The translations under genes were made by a program, and so were the position numbers. 64,000 nucleotides of DNA from contig CM064866.1 of assembly GCA_032719365.1 (NCBI GenBank), forward strand, positions 79,092,916 through 79,156,915, read 5' to 3'. Below, one piece after another: positions 37,301-49,915 of the stretch. This DNA comes from Prinsepia uniflora. Lineage: Eukaryota > Streptophyta > Magnoliopsida > Rosales > Rosaceae. How positions within the stretch are numbered: the stretch's first letter is position 1; every line of letters starts with the position of its first letter. Under the pieces are notes generated by a model, which did not search any database, was not told the DNA's origin, and saw only the letters and a program-made list of their open reading frames with translations.

Positions 37301-38233
37301 AGTTAGGGTTTTGCAGAACATATGCGGCGTGGTTGATTTCCCAATTGCTTCAACATCCTCCTCCTCACCATCTGCATCAGTCTCACCTTCCAGCAATGTG
37401 TGCTCAATTTCCTACACAGATTAAAGCGAAAACAAAGTTACCTCAATGTTTGATAGACAAGCAACTACATACCTATCAAGAAAAGTAAAAAATTGCAGAG
37501 AATTGACCCCAAAATGAAATTGAATGCACAATAACTAACTTGTTCAAAATTTCATGGAATGCCAATTGACAAAATGAGATAGAAGGAGATAGACAGATTT
37601 TAACAAATAATCTTTGAAAATGAAAAAGCGGGAAAGAAAGAAAAAGCGAAATTAATTTATTTTGGGTTTTAAACTAAGGTATTAAGTCTAAAGTCACAAA
37701 ATTTAACACCAGCATTAGAAGTTCGAAGAAACTTCTCTTTTAGGCATTTTCTCAGTAACCAAACAGGCAATGAAAACCCAGAACAAAACCCACCTCACTT
37801 TCAGGAACAAGTGAAACCTGAGCATAGACATCATCAGTACCAGTCTCAGCCTGCGTCCAAAAACCCCCATAAAAATGAGAACCCAGATAGCAGAAACGAA
37901 AACAGTCATCAAATTTCCAAAACCTCCGAAAGCACCTTAGAGAAATAGACTCACATGGAGCTTGACATCAACAACGCGACAGAAGAGATGGGGCGGGAGA
38001 TCATAAGCCGACGAAGGAAAATCAGAGACTTGCTCCAGGTGGCCCTGTGGAAGATACACGACCACACTCCCTTTCTTCGGCAGCGAAATTAGTGGGCCCG
38101 CACAGGCGTGCCACAGCTCCAAGCACACGGACGCCGAAGCCACAGCGTCGGAGGCAAACGAAGTAGGAGAAGATCCATTGGACGGCGCTTCCTCGTCCTC
38201 CGTCGCACTGTTGAGATCGATTAGACCGCCCAT
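34372..38233 (-). CDS. ARF3: Auxin response factor 3 (ETTIN), 11 exons, about 721 aa
   Basis: Exons (minus): 37955-38233, 37794-37850, 37229-37411, 36995-37079, 36746-36836, 36515-36676, 36279-36398, 36129-36204, 35555-35711, 34581-35467, 34372-34440. All are in phase. The start MGGLIDLN and CLELWHACAGPLISLPKKGS are ETTIN-like. A B3 DNA-binding domain follows (HMFCKTLTASDTSTHGGFSV, RRHLLTTGWSAFV), then the auxin-response region (GLITGISELDPVRWPGSKWR) and two FxKVLQGQE blocks coded by the tasiR-ARF sites. ETTIN is a nuclear repressor that sets organ polarity and gynoecium pattern and binds auxin directly. There is no complete PB1 domain, as expected. The last exon (22 residues, GWKAV...LVADDPCQ) is inferred from splice signals and phase. 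If it is not used, the frame reads into the intron and stops at 34530. Confidence 0.92.
35202..35222 (-). promoter_or_regulatory. tasiR-ARF target site B in ARF3
   Basis: The mRNA here codes KVLQGQE and is nearly complementary to TAS3-derived tasiR-ARF. The plus strand begins TTCTTGACCTTGCAAGACC, which differs from the small RNA core only at one position (C for U) in this span. Known mechanism: cleavage or repression of ARF2/3/4 transcripts. Confidence 0.93.
35403..35423 (-). promoter_or_regulatory. tasiR-ARF target site A in ARF3
   Basis: Identical 21-bp site, about 200 bp upstream in the mRNA, also coding KVLQGQE. Two such sites are typical of ARF3/ETTIN. Confidence 0.93.
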
Positions 38234-39107
38234 GTGTAATTAAACAGAAGTTGTACGAACCCAACAACAGAAATTGGAAAAAGAAGGAGAAAAATAAGAA
38301 AGGAGGCTGCTTTTGCTCGGGTTCTGGTGTTTACAATATGAAGAGGAAGAAGAAGAAGGAGAGCATAGAAGGAGGTTTCATATCTGCATTTTGAGACAAG
38401 TTCGGCATTTGCTTAAAGGAGGCCTGAAAAGGACACCACCTCACGCTCTCTTTTGTTTCTCACTTTGCTCTCAACTGTCTTTTTTCAATTCTTTCTTGAG
38501 GGTGTATGTGGGTAAATGTATGGATGGGCTTTTGGGTATCAAATCAAAAGCTCAAAGCCTCAAACAAAGTCTTAAAGCTCAAAGCTTTTTTCTTTTTAAT
38601 TTGGAAGAGAGGAAAAGAAAAACAGAATTTAATAAGCAAATCACATCATTAATAAGCCATGGCTACTTTGCTGGTGCCTGGTTTTGAATCTCTTTCTCTT
38701 TTTCTTTATAGTAAAAAAAGATTAAATTTTTAAATTTTATTTCTCTGTGCAGGCTAAGCTGCAGCAGTGCTGCAGCTGCTGCAACGCTGCAACTGCTGGG
38801 TGTGATGTGTGGCAAAAAGACAGTGTGATAGAGAGACAGACACAGAAATGAGAGAGAAAAATAAATTAATTTATTTGGACTAAAATATTGATGGACTGAA
38901 AAGTGAAGGTGTCGTACGGCCCCCTGTATTTCCGGGCGGATGTCTATTCTGTCCCCTTCCACTCCATCAAATCTCACTTGTATCCTCTTCCTTAATCCCT
39001 TCCTTTCCTCATTTATTGTTTCAAAAAGAATAGATTTTGACAAAAACAAAAACAACAACAAAGATTTCAACCTTGTGTTATATAATATATGTATGTATAC
39101 ATACAAA
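38234..39107 (-). promoter_or_regulatory. ARF3 upstream region
   Basis: Presumed 5' UTR and promoter. GAGACA/TGTCTC-type auxin-response cores occur at 38393-38398 and 38833-38838, but such 6-mers are common by chance. A GCTGCAGC-rich patch lies at 38755-38800. No other gene seen. Confidence 0.4.
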
Positions 39108-39210
39108 ATGGTACATTTGAATTTAAAATACAAATTAGTAAATGTCTTAGGTTGTAATATGGTACACTTGAATTTAAAATACAATATTAGTAAATGTTTT
39201 ATATTGTGAT
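39108..39210. repeat. Tandem duplication, two 51-bp copies
   Basis: Both copies begin ATGGTACAYTTGAATTTAAA and end in a TTGTRAT-like sequence. They lie next to the TRIM insertion. Confidence 0.85.
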
Positions 39211-39236
39211 CATACATATTTGGGTAATATAAACGA

Positions 39237-39891
39237 TGTTACAATCTGACTCTTCTAACACGATATTATCCGTTTTGGGTCACACTCTTACGATTTTATT
39301 TTTAGGAACTCACGTGCAACTTTCTAATAGGTCACTCATCCTAAGATTGTTCCAGCCCAACCTCGCCTAACTTCTAAATTTCAAAAGAATCCAAATCCTA
39401 TGAACTCCCAAAAGGCCTCGTCTAGCATCAGAGTTGCACAATAGTTGACTCCCTCTAGCATCAGCCGTCTGGGAACACCCCTAACTCCAGCTGTCTGAGA
39501 CACAACTCTCGAGTATCAGTCGTCTGGGAACGTCCTCGCTTCCGTTGCTTGGGACACGAATCTTACAATCTACCCCCCATTGGGGCCCAGCGTTCTCGTT
39601 GACACACTTCTGGTCGAGGGCCCAGCTCTGATACCAAACTGTTATGATCCGACTCTCCTAGCACAATATTGTCTGCTTTTGGTCACGCCATCACATGTTT
39701 GTTTATGAGAACTCACACGTAACTTCTCAGTAGGTCACCCATTATGAAATTGCTCCAACCTAACATCGCTTAACTTCGGAGTTCCAAAAGAATTCAAACC
39801 CAGTGAGCTCCCACTGCAATGGCCGACTCCCCTTGCTATCAGTTGTCTAGGAACACCCCCCACTCCGACTGCTTAAGACACGAATCTTACA
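39237..39891 (-). mobile_element. Complete TRIM retrotransposon (655 bp) with AACGA target duplication
   Basis: Two direct terminal repeats, 39237-39567 and 39640-39891, begin TGTTA and end TTACA on the plus strand. They flank a 72-bp internal part holding a primer site (TGGTATCAGAGC on the minus strand, 39625-39636) and a polypurine tract (AATGGGGGGTAGAT, 39568-39581). The 5-bp AACGA occurs at 39232-39236 and 39892-39896. There is no coding capacity, as is usual for TRIMs, which are mobilised in trans. The left repeat is about 80 bp longer through an internal duplication of a TCTGGGAACR-type segment. Confidence 0.9.
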
Positions 39892-39896
39892 AACGA

Positions 39897-42313
39897 ATAA
39901 GGGAAATAATCTCAATATTGATTGTAACTACTTTATAGTAGTTTCAGATGGTATATATATTTTTTGGTATATTCATATAATAAACGAATCATTACTTATC
40001 AAGAATTTACTATAGATATCACATGAAAATGCAGTAATGTATAAGCTGAGCCATCTTAACAAACATGTAGACTTCAACCTTGCTCCTACATGACCCAATC
40101 TATTCTATTAGATTTTTTAAATACAATTTGAACAAATTTTGTTTTGTTTTAATGTTTACTTAGATCATAACACGGATATATATAGTAGAATATCTTGTTT
40201 TATTATAATATATGCACTTATGTAGTTATGTGTAGTGTAAACATGATACATAATATATGAGACTTATGAGTAAAATGAATTATAAGTAGTGAACAAACTA
40301 GCTTCACATTGCAACAAAAAGCATAAAGGGATGTTTTGGGTATTTTTCTCTATATTGTATCTCCAATGTTGTTCAATGTTTTGTGCATAGCCAAAGCCAC
40401 TGGTTAAAGCTATGGTATGAGAGAAAAAGAAACCAATGGCTAAAGTTAGGTCATTTACAGAATGGGTAATGAGAATTGGGCCAGTTTGAAAGACTACTGC
40501 ACTCTTAGTACATTTACCCATTGTGGGGGCAACCCTTGTTCATTTACAAACATAAACCAGGTTGCTATTTTAGCAACCTGTACATATAGCCTTTACAAAT
40601 TCAACTGCCAAGCTTTTGCTTTTACCACTCACTCACTTGCTAGGTTGAAAAAAATTAAAACAAATTCAAAGTTTTGTTTCACAACATTCTTCACTTTTGC
40701 TGCAATTTTACCCAACTCTTTTCTTTGCCCATGCTTGGGTTTTTTCCATTAGGAGTCTTATGGCTCATTATTTGTTGTTTTCTTGGGAGAAAAGCAATGT
40801 CAATTGTGGGTCATTATGCCTAACCAATTGGGGGGACAACTAAAAGATGACCATTACCATATCTGCAAATTAGCATCTTATAAACTAATCACACTTTTCA
40901 GCTTTGGAAATATCCAAACTTTCAAACTTTGTTTTCACTTTTAAAAAATATTCATTGAGCCGACATATAAAAAGTGTTTTAAGTTCGATTATTTGACACA
41001 ACGTTCTATATAATTATGTGTATATTTTGATTTACTTAGCCTCATACTGAGCATTTTAATTATGTATATTTATTGTTGTGTATTTTTTTGAAGTTATTTT
41101 TCAATTCATATTTTTGTTGTAAAAGTCAAATGAAAAAAAAAAATATGTATAAGGTTCCAACAGTCAACTAATTAGAGAAAGAGAAATCATTATATAAATA
41201 TTAAATATCGATCTCACTTAATAAGAGTTAAATATAAATTCTCCAATATACAAATTGAAAGAAATATCACGGATTAAATTATTATTATAGTAGCTAGCAG
41301 TTAAGGTAATAAAGGTAGGTGGTCTCAAAGAACCCTAAACAAACCAGGTAATTGGGGTTTAGAAACAAACCAAAAACTTGGTGTCAGAAATTGATGAATA
41401 GTAGCTAGCAGAGCCTATAGTAAGTTTACTGTTGGACTCCATAAATGTAAGAAACCCTAAATGGCAATGTAGGTGTGGAGGACAGAGGCCCCAAATGGCA
41501 AGATGGAAGTTACCTACAGTAATTTTGGGGTTTATGCTTTTTGGGTTCGATTCTTACTGCGCTCAAATTAAAATTTAAATAGAAAATCGTAGTGGTAAAT
41601 TATGGTGTTAATTTTCTCAAATAAAATTTATTGTGATTATTTCTGAAGGTGTGTTTGGATGAAAAAAATTTAAGATTAGTAAGATAATGAAATTTAGATT
41701 TTCGGAAGTTTAAGGTTAGATAATGATGACGTGCTTATACGAGATAAAATAACAAGAGAATTAATAAAAACTCAAGAAATTTCAAATTCCCGTGAATCAA
41801 TTGGCTTGTTTGGAATTTTTTAGAGATTCTAAAAAATAAGAAACAAGGAACTTGTATATCCCAAAACTTAACTTTAAATTCCATATAAAGATTTGTCATT
41901 TTTCAAATTCCGTATTTATAACTATAATTCATGGTACAAACACTAAATTTTATATTTAAAATTCATTATACTTTTATACTATCCAAACAAAAATCTTCAT
42001 AAATTCTAAAAAATTAATGTCCGTTTATTCTTGATAATCTCAAACTTTTTTATCCAAACACATTCATATGAAAATTAAAGCGGCAATTTGAGGCACATAT
42101 ATTCACTAGATTTCAATCCTTATGAATCCAAACAAGATAATTGATGTAGAGGAATTTCAAAAGTATAATTGTGCATCAAATATCTTATTATTTTTCTTCG
42201 TTCAGACATACCATAAAAGGGCTTGATAACCAAAAATAAAATTGAGAATGAAAGTTTTTCAACTTATTTCCATATTTTATTTCAAAATTTAAATGAATAA
42301 GAGGAAGATATTT
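39897..42313. other. AT-rich intergenic region
   Basis: No supported gene on either strand. Confidence 0.5.
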
Positions 42314-42321
42314 GTTTTAAC

Positions 42322-42897
42322 TAGGGGTGGGCACGGTGCGGTTCGATACGGATATTGACAATATCCAAATCCAAACCGTTAAAATCTTAACGGTTTGATA
42401 CGGTTTGGATTTTTTAAAATTAGAAATAAAACCGTTAAGTGATAAAAAAAAAGATATAGAAAAAATAGGGATACAAAAAAAAATCAACATTTCATATTCA
42501 AAATTTTATATATTAAACTTGTTTAAGTATTGAATTGCAAATATTATCATTATATTAAGATTTATCAAACACACAAACTATTTAATAATCTTTTATTATA
42601 CTCTTATATGAGTATACATATACTTATATGGGTATATTTAGGTATCTTTTTATTTTTATTATTTTTATTTTGTATTAATAATAGATTTAAATATTAATAA
42701 AAATTAATATATTTTTTAACGGTTCGGTTTGAATTTAACGAATTTTCAAAATAAAAATCTAAATCCAAACCGTTACTAATGGAACGGTTTAGATTCTCAA
42801 ACCGTTTGACTTTTATTCGGACAAACCTAAACTGTTAGATAAATAATAGTTTGAAGCAGATCAGTTAACGATTTTAATGAGTTCGAATCCACCGATA
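42322..42897. mobile_element. hAT-type MITE with 8-bp target duplication
   Basis: GTTTTAAC occurs directly before 42322 (42314-42321) and directly after 42897 (42898-42905). The element starts TAGGGGTGGGCACGG, a typical plant hAT terminus. It ends with an imperfect inverted copy, CGAATCCACCGATA. Subterminal AACCGTTAA and AAACCGT motifs occur in both orientations. Length 576 bp, no transposase. Confidence 0.7.
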
Positions 42898-42905
42898 GTT
42901 TTAAC

Positions 42906-45900
42906 TAATATGGCTGCCGTCAAATAAGCACGAAATTTCAGTTTTGAGTCGATAACATATGGAGTGTTAGGGTAGATTTGTAATTTTAGGATGAGGGTGC
43001 ATAAAGAAATGTGTCACAGAAAAGGGGCAGGTCTTTATTTGAGCCATCAATGGCAAAAAACCCAACGCACAGAGCTTTACAGGCTATGTCTAATCGTCCT
43101 ATATATATAGGCTGTGACCCTCAGAGATTTTAGACTAGACTGCGTGGCAACACTTCGGGTGAATAACCCGGATAAAACGGGTTACGACTACTTGCCCGCC
43201 CATCTTAGCAATCACCCGCTCTTGTCATTTTTCTTCTATGGGAAGCTTTCTAACAGCCACGCGCCCTTTCAAAGCGTTTCCTCCACATTTTTCAGTAAAA
43301 AATTAATTTCAAATTTAAACTTTGATAACAATTTTTTTTTCACAAATACACTTGTTCTTTTTAATTTAAAAAAAGGGTAAAGGAGAGAATATTTTATATA
43401 TCAGATTAAGTCAATAATATAACTTTTCATACATATAAAATTATCAGTAATATTCTAAAAAATATGGATAATATTAATTCTATGGTTAAAAAATATATAT
43501 TTCACACATGTAAATGTATGTATGAGGCTTACGTGCATGTACACATATTACAAAAAAAGTTCTGAAAAGAAATGAAATAATTATCTATTTATCCATATTA
43601 TTATAAAACCAAATGAATGAATAGACTTTATTAAAATATTTTGAACGAATATACGTTTATTTAATGAAAGTTTTAAACAAAGATGATTTAAAAAACATGA
43701 ATAAAATTGTAAATTCAGATAGTTAGTCTTCATCTCTCACTTATTTATTTATTTTTAAAATTAAAAAAAATATTTTCATACACGCATTAGTATGGATTAA
43801 AATATCCACAATATATGTAAAATTTCAGTCAATATATTCGTATTTCGGAATCTCAATATCAAAATAAAAATGGAAAAGAAATATCCGCAATAATTTTAAA
43901 GATACGTCCGTATTTAAAGATTTTATCATAAAAATATGGAGTAAAGAAAAATCTTCACTCAATTTCGATGATATAGATATTAGTTTTATAATAAAGATTA
44001 TTAAGAGCTTATATTTTTTCTAAAATTGTATTAATATTTTTTTTCCAATTTTTAGATTAAATTTTTAATATTTTTTCTGTTGAAAATGAACAATAAAAAT
44101 TGAAATCGATATTTTTATGAATTTAATTTTCTCATAAACATAATCTATAAAATATATATTTTTAGTTAATTTACAAAAATAGTAGAATTATTTTGTGGAT
44201 GAGGGTGGAAGTGGAAAAGAAATATATGGGGAAGCGTGTGGTGTTATTTTGTGTAAGGCTTTGAACTATTAAATAAAGTGGGCGGTATGAAATAGACGTG
44301 ACTGCAGCTGCCTTTATAGGAGCGTGGGCTGGGCTGCGATCATAATTTATTATGTTGCCCTTTTGCCTCACTTTTAACTGTTTCTGTCACCCCTAGCCCC
44401 ACCCTTCGCACTCATAATTTATTTTTACCCCCTTTCAGTCATAAATTATTGCTTTCGACCCTGCATTCTTTCAATTATTACCCTCCTCCTATTTCTTTCA
44501 TCTGATCTGGGCACCCACCCACCTTGCTTTGATAAATAAAATACATTGTCATATTGTTTAGTTTTATTTTAGTTGAAAATTATAGAAAACCTTTCGAGAA
44601 TGAAAAACAAATTAAAGAGTGACACTCATACCGCTTTCTTGGAATTGATATATATTATATATAATTTTGGAATTAATATATATGATATATAATTTTGGAA
44701 TTAATATATATATTAATATATGATAATGTAGAATGAGATTGCATTATAAATATTTAATATTAATCTCGCCTTTTATTAGAGTTAAATTTTAAATTCTTTT
44801 ACAATTTTTTTTAAATAGATTACTAAATTATAATACTGAAAGACATATAATAATAGTGGTATTTTCTCATACGACTCGAAATTCCTACCAAATTTATCTG
44901 TGTCAACTTGTACAACTGAAATTCTGGGTCATTTATAGGTTAATTTGTTATCATACGTTAAATAAACTGTGGGTTTCAGGTCAATTGATTAAACCGTTTA
45001 TTGAGATATTAACCCGTTTAATAAACGAGTAGATTTCCGATCAATCTATTAACCTGTATACGCGTGTCAATCACTAATTCAATATCTACCAATTTATCTA
45101 TTTTTATACCTATTAAATCTTATGGTTTAAATATGTTAAACGTATTAAACATGTTAAACATATAACAACTTAATTAGATTTCGAATAAGATATGTTTGTT
45201 AAATAGGTTACACGGTTAATTAACGGGTTGGATTCATATAAGACATCTTTAACATAATTATTAGGCGGATTGGATTTAGTTTTGGACATATTTGGATAAA
45301 TTAAACAAAATTCATGATACGACACAAATTAAGTGCCAACACCGCTAAATTATCCCTTGTTATTTCTTTTTGTTTTTCATGTGGAACCTCTTTTTTGGTA
45401 TTTGTATCATTTGAACCTCTTATCTCTTTGTTGATTCGAATGGCTTCCTATTTTCCAGGTCTCTTTTTGAAGGCCAATTGCAATGTCGATAAGTTACCCA
45501 GATTTGATACCATGAATAAAATCTAACATCCCTTTCTTGAATCACCATCACCCTTCTTCAAAACCTCCACATATAATTATAACAATACTACCCAAAAAAA
45601 AAAAAACAAATTACAATAAGATAACACAAAGTACGGAACATAAGAGATCACGTAACAGCCAATCGAAACAATTCGTATACGCATGGTGCAGGAGAGCAAG
45701 GCAACGACAAAAAAAAATGTAATGATTTTTAATTCTTAAGTTGCTTGGTTCAGTTGGACCAAAAAAAAAAAGTTGCTTGGTTCAGAATGGCATATTTGAC
45801 GGAATCTGACAAATTGTGGGTTACCAAACCCGGTTCATTTGATTCTTGTCGCAAACCCGGTTTCTGTATGCATGTCCAAAACCATTTTTGTCATTCTCAA

Positions 45901-46729
45901 TTAATTAACCAGGCAAAACTTACTGATTAATCTGAAAGATAAAACAGAAAGCGACGAAATAAGCAGAAGCATGATACTAAACAACACAGGATTAATAGTG
46001 TGGGACCCTGGGAGTGACAATATGACATCATAATGCAGCTCTAATGGTGATCAATGAAAATGGCTTAACCAATCTCTTATAATTACGTTGTTTGACTAAA
46101 CTGCTTTGTCGGTCCATTTGTTGCATGTGGTGATGGCGGTGGGTGGCAAAATTGTAAATGAGCACAATTATTGCTTATAATTTAGGCGCTTTTGACCGGT
46201 GGTTAATGTGAGTTAATAATTGGCCCATAAACGTGAAGGAATTTGGGGTTGCGAATTGAAATTGGCTATGAAGTTGTCCTTTGGATCGACATGAAATTTG
46301 ATCAAACCAAGTACTTGGTCATTGAGCTGATATTTTCCAAAAGAAGAAGGCCAATGTGGGCCTACAACATATGGAGTGTATGTGCAAAATGAAACTATCC
46401 AATTTTGGGAGGAATCTAATCATTATTTTTCGTATACGCAAAATAATAGGTATATTAATTGTGTAATATTCTGAATTATAAGCATTAACTCGTAGTATTT
46501 TCACTTATATAACTATACTACGTTAATTCGTAGTATTTTCAAATAATGCATCCGTTATGCTACGCTCAATATAAAAAATTTCATTTGAGAATGGAGATCC
46601 ATTTTGACGACACGTGTGATTTTAATAAGACAATACAAATCATTATTCATTTGCTAAATGCACCTAATTATATATAAATAATATCAATTTTGCATTTATC
46701 ACCAAAATAATTTTAGCTGAGCACCACCT
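42906..46729. other. AT-rich intergenic region
   Basis: No supported gene. A 26-bp AT-rich tandem repeat lies at about 44640-44715 and a short duplication (AGTTGCTTGGTTCAG) at 45738-45786. Confidence 0.5.
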
Positions 46730-46938
46730 ACCATTTCCTTTGCAAACCCTAACCCAAACAAGAACCTCCACCAAAAGCTCTGTCCCGAATCTCGGCCGTC
46801 GCGAGTGCTTCCCCCCGGCGTAGCAAGTCAGAGTTGGCGCTTGTTGAAGCTGAATTCGTCCTTTAAACTCAAAAGACTCAAGAATTCCTGCAAACAAGCA
46901 AACAGTAAGCTATCGTTCGTTCAATGATCGAGACCCGG
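46730..46938. repeat. Left part of an older repeat split by the Gypsy element
   Basis: GC-richer sequence ending GATCGAGACCCGG. It joins naturally to GGGTGTTCGACCAAG at 60160 once the Gypsy element and one CCCGG duplication are removed, so 46730-46938 and 60155 onward were one unit before insertion. Identity of the older repeat is unknown. Confidence 0.55.
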
Positions 46939-47208
46939 TGTCAGGACCCGTCCCAAATATCACCTCGATACCCGGGATGAATCCTGCTCCCGTCTGACAA
47001 TCACACTTACAGTACCAAAAATAACCTTATTACAACTATAAGCATAACTATCAGACGAAGGAGTAAATATATACAACAGTAAGCCAGAGCATAGTTCTAC
47101 AAAATGGGCACCAAAAGTCCTACAAGTCTAAGTCCGCAACGGAAGAACGTCGGAAGCTCTATGCCTCGATATCTGCCTCAACGTTCACCCCAGCGCTATC
47201 ACCACGAC

Positions 47209-48089
47209 CTGGAGGGAAATAAAAAAAAAACAGAAGGTGTGAGTGGACCGAAAGGAATAAAATTTTTAAAACCGTTTACCATCAAATCAAAGTAAGGAAA
47301 TATAATCATTTGTTCCCTCCGGTTTAAAACCAAGCATGCCCAACGAAGTATGAGAAAAATCATAATATGAAACATCATAAGAAACAGAAACACTATAAAA
47401 CATCATAAGAAACAGATACACTATAAAACGGATATAGAAATCATGGTTCAGCATCAAAGCATCATTTCCGATTAAACCTGCTGGACTTATCCGAGTCTTT
47501 AAACTCAACCAGGCCTCAAAGATAAATCCGAGTCTTTAAACTCCCGAGTCTTTAAACTCAATAGGCCTATGGGGGTAATATCATAAATATCCGAGTCTTT
47601 AAACTCCCGAGTCTTTAAACTCAATCCGGGCCCGTCCCCCGTCAATCAATATCCGGGTCTTTAAACCCATATCCAGATCCAGCAAATCCAATCCATTTCA
47701 GTGTAAAACCGTTCCGAAACCCATCACCAAACTCGAATTCGGAATCCCTAGTTCGAAGCCCTTTCGGCGTTCAGAACCGACATTCCGAACCCAAATCCGG
47801 AAAAAGATCCATGTTCATAACAAAACCATAGGAAAATCCCAAATCGTATTCCACAACCCATTTACCATCATCAGAAAACGTTTTTAGGTTGAACTTCTGA
47901 ATTATAGCCTCAAAATCTGAAAACCCGCTTTTTCTCGAAAAACGTGCAAAATCCCGAAAACGTCTCGAAAAACGTGTAAACATCTCAATCACATATAATC
48001 ATCATCAGGACATAAAAACACACATAAAACCATAAAGCAGTGATAAAAACAGTTAGGCATGCTCGGAAGTAAAAAAAGAGTCCACTCAC
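47209..48089 (-). other. Predicted leader intron in the Gypsy 3' LTR (881 nt)
   Basis: In element sense: donor ACT/GTGAGTGGAC at 48089; branch region GTCCACTCAC at 47248-47239 with the branch adenine at about 47240; then a T10 tract and TCCCTCCAG ending at 47209. The spacing of about 31 nt from branch to AG is normal for plants. Donor and branch regions are exact reverse complements. Splicing not proven. Confidence 0.5.
47493..47668. repeat. Hairpin array GAGTCTTTAAACTC, left LTR
   Basis: Five copies of GAGTctttaaACTC (47493-47506, 47530-47543, 47546-47559, 47593-47606, 47609-47622) and one GGGTctttaaACCC (47655-47668). The A-to-G change in one arm is matched by T-to-C in the other, so pairing is preserved. 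Confidence 0.9.
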
Positions 48090-49880
48090 AGTTCAGAACA
48101 AGTCACTCGCGCCCCGTGCGCTCCTCAACCGTCTCTGGTGTCTCCCGTCCTGTCAATAGATACCAAATAGGGTCACAATTACATCAAGGATACCTTCCCT
48201 ATTTTCCCCAATTTTTTGGGAATTTAATAATATTTTAATCCTAAACCCTAAACCGTACGGATTCCCGAGCCATCCCGTAACACCGTCCGATTAACCCGAA
48301 AACTATACCATTAGATTCGTTAGAACATTTAGGACTAAACTCATGTTGGAAGCTTGGTCGGATTCCTTCCCACGCGCCTCCACGCGCCGCCCAAAGTGGC
48401 TGCGCGTGGGCCTCACGCGCCTGCTACAGTGCCACCATCTTCCTTGATCGAACCCGGTTCGCACCAGACGGCAACTCGGACCGGCGAGAACCGTTCTCCA
48501 CCGTCCGGCCACCGTTTCCCCTCCTATCTTCACCTAAAGGTTCGTCCATTCTTAGAGAATTCATCCCCCTCACTCTCTTGGTTCGACTCGATCCATAGCT
48601 TCACAACTGAAGCTCGAAAGAAAAACCAAACAATCCTCTGTTTTTCTTTCCGGCCACTCCGCACTTCCCCCTTCACGGTGGTCATTCTAGACTCCTTCCA
48701 CGACTTCACTGAACCACACACAACTCACGGGAACCCTCGACTCACCCTCTAGCTCCACGATTTTCCGTTTGAAATTCACGGCTAAACAGGGTACAGAGTA
48801 CCCGCCGTCGCACCACCTCCCACCGTGAACTTTCCCGTCACGGCAACCGCCATAAACGACTCCTAGGACCTCCCTAAACCTCACTTCACTCACCAAACCC
48901 TTCGATTCTAGCTCTAAGTCCACGACTTTTGAAATGAAAATCCACGGGAAAACAGAGCAAAAGAGGTTACCCTTCGATTCCGGCGCCGCCGTGAGAACCG
49001 TCACCTACCACGGTGCTCGTGGAACTCCCCGTAGCCTCCTGAGTCTCCTAGTGGCTTGAATCGATCCACCACACGGCACAGCAGCCACCACCGTCCACTG
49101 CCTCCTCTGTTTCTTCCAAATATCCAGCCGTCCACCACGTCGCCTCCGTGCACGGTTGCAACTCCAAACCACGATCACCAGCTCCTCCTTGCCTCACTGT
49201 CTCTCTCTCAACTCACTCTTCACTCTCCCTAGCATCAAAATCGATCACCGCCTCACCCAACTCTTCTCTCTGTTTTCTGTTTTCTTCGAAGGTGTGCACG
49301 GTTCAAATGAGGGTAAAGTGTGGCCGTGCACACTTGAGAACCTAATGGAACCATCCAGTCCCCTGCACGTGTCCACCATCCATAGGCCAGCCCAAAAAAT
49401 CTCTGCCACTTGCCCTTATCTGATTGGGCTGAGGGAAAATGACCAAAATACCCCTCCTGCACAAATTACCATTTTACCCTCAGACTTTCCAGACCCATAT
49501 CTTTTCCGTCCGACGTCCGATGACAGCGTGCCGCCTGTCGTTGAACTCAGGACGTCGAGACCTATCCAACGGTCCTCGGTCTACGTGAAAATCACAAGTC
49601 CTTCAAAAAGTCAACATTTTCTTCATTTTATCAAAATTACGGTAACGCCCCCAACCTTCCGTACATCATAACTTTTCCTCCGGTTGTCCGAATCGAACCT
49701 GCCACCTGTCTACGGACTCGTGACGTCCTAAACTACGTCACGGTCAAGGGCTAACACTCATCCAATCGATAGTACAAAAAGTCAACTTTTCGTCTACTAT
49801 TCACAAGGGTAAAATCGTCCTTTTTACAAAACTTCACAAAAATTACATTTTTACCCTTCCCGAAGGTACGGGTTGTTACA

Positions 49881-49898
49881 ATCTACCCCCCTAAAAAG
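49881..49898 (-). other. Polypurine tract of the Gypsy element
   Basis: Minus strand CTTTTTAGGGGGGTAGAT, directly before the TGTAAC start of the 3' LTR. Confidence 0.85.
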
Positions 49899-49915
49899 AA
49901 TTTCGTCCTCGAAAT

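Larger units (their letters stand above)
46939..49880 (-). repeat. 3' LTR of the Gypsy element (2942 bp)
   Basis: Bounded by the CCCGG duplication on the left and the polypurine tract on the right. It contains the hairpin array (47493-47668), the predicted leader intron (47209-48089) and promoter-side sequence. Frames of up to 171 codons here recur in the other LTR and are not genes. Confidence 0.93.

Noticed and set aside
38393..38838. Auxin-response elements upstream of ARF3
   Set aside because: Two GAGACA hexamers are within chance expectation in 1 kb, so they are mentioned only as a weak note and not called as a separate feature.
47493..47668. Palindromic direct repeats resembling a CRISPR array
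   Set aside because: Units are 14 bp with irregular spacing of 2-50 bp, lie inside plant LTRs, occur identically in both LTR copies, and no cas genes are present.
49156..49671. 171-codon frame with Ser/Pro-rich product, repeated at 59430-59945
   Set aside because: It lies in both LTRs of the Gypsy element on the strand opposite to its genes, and has no domain. Its conservation is due to LTR identity.
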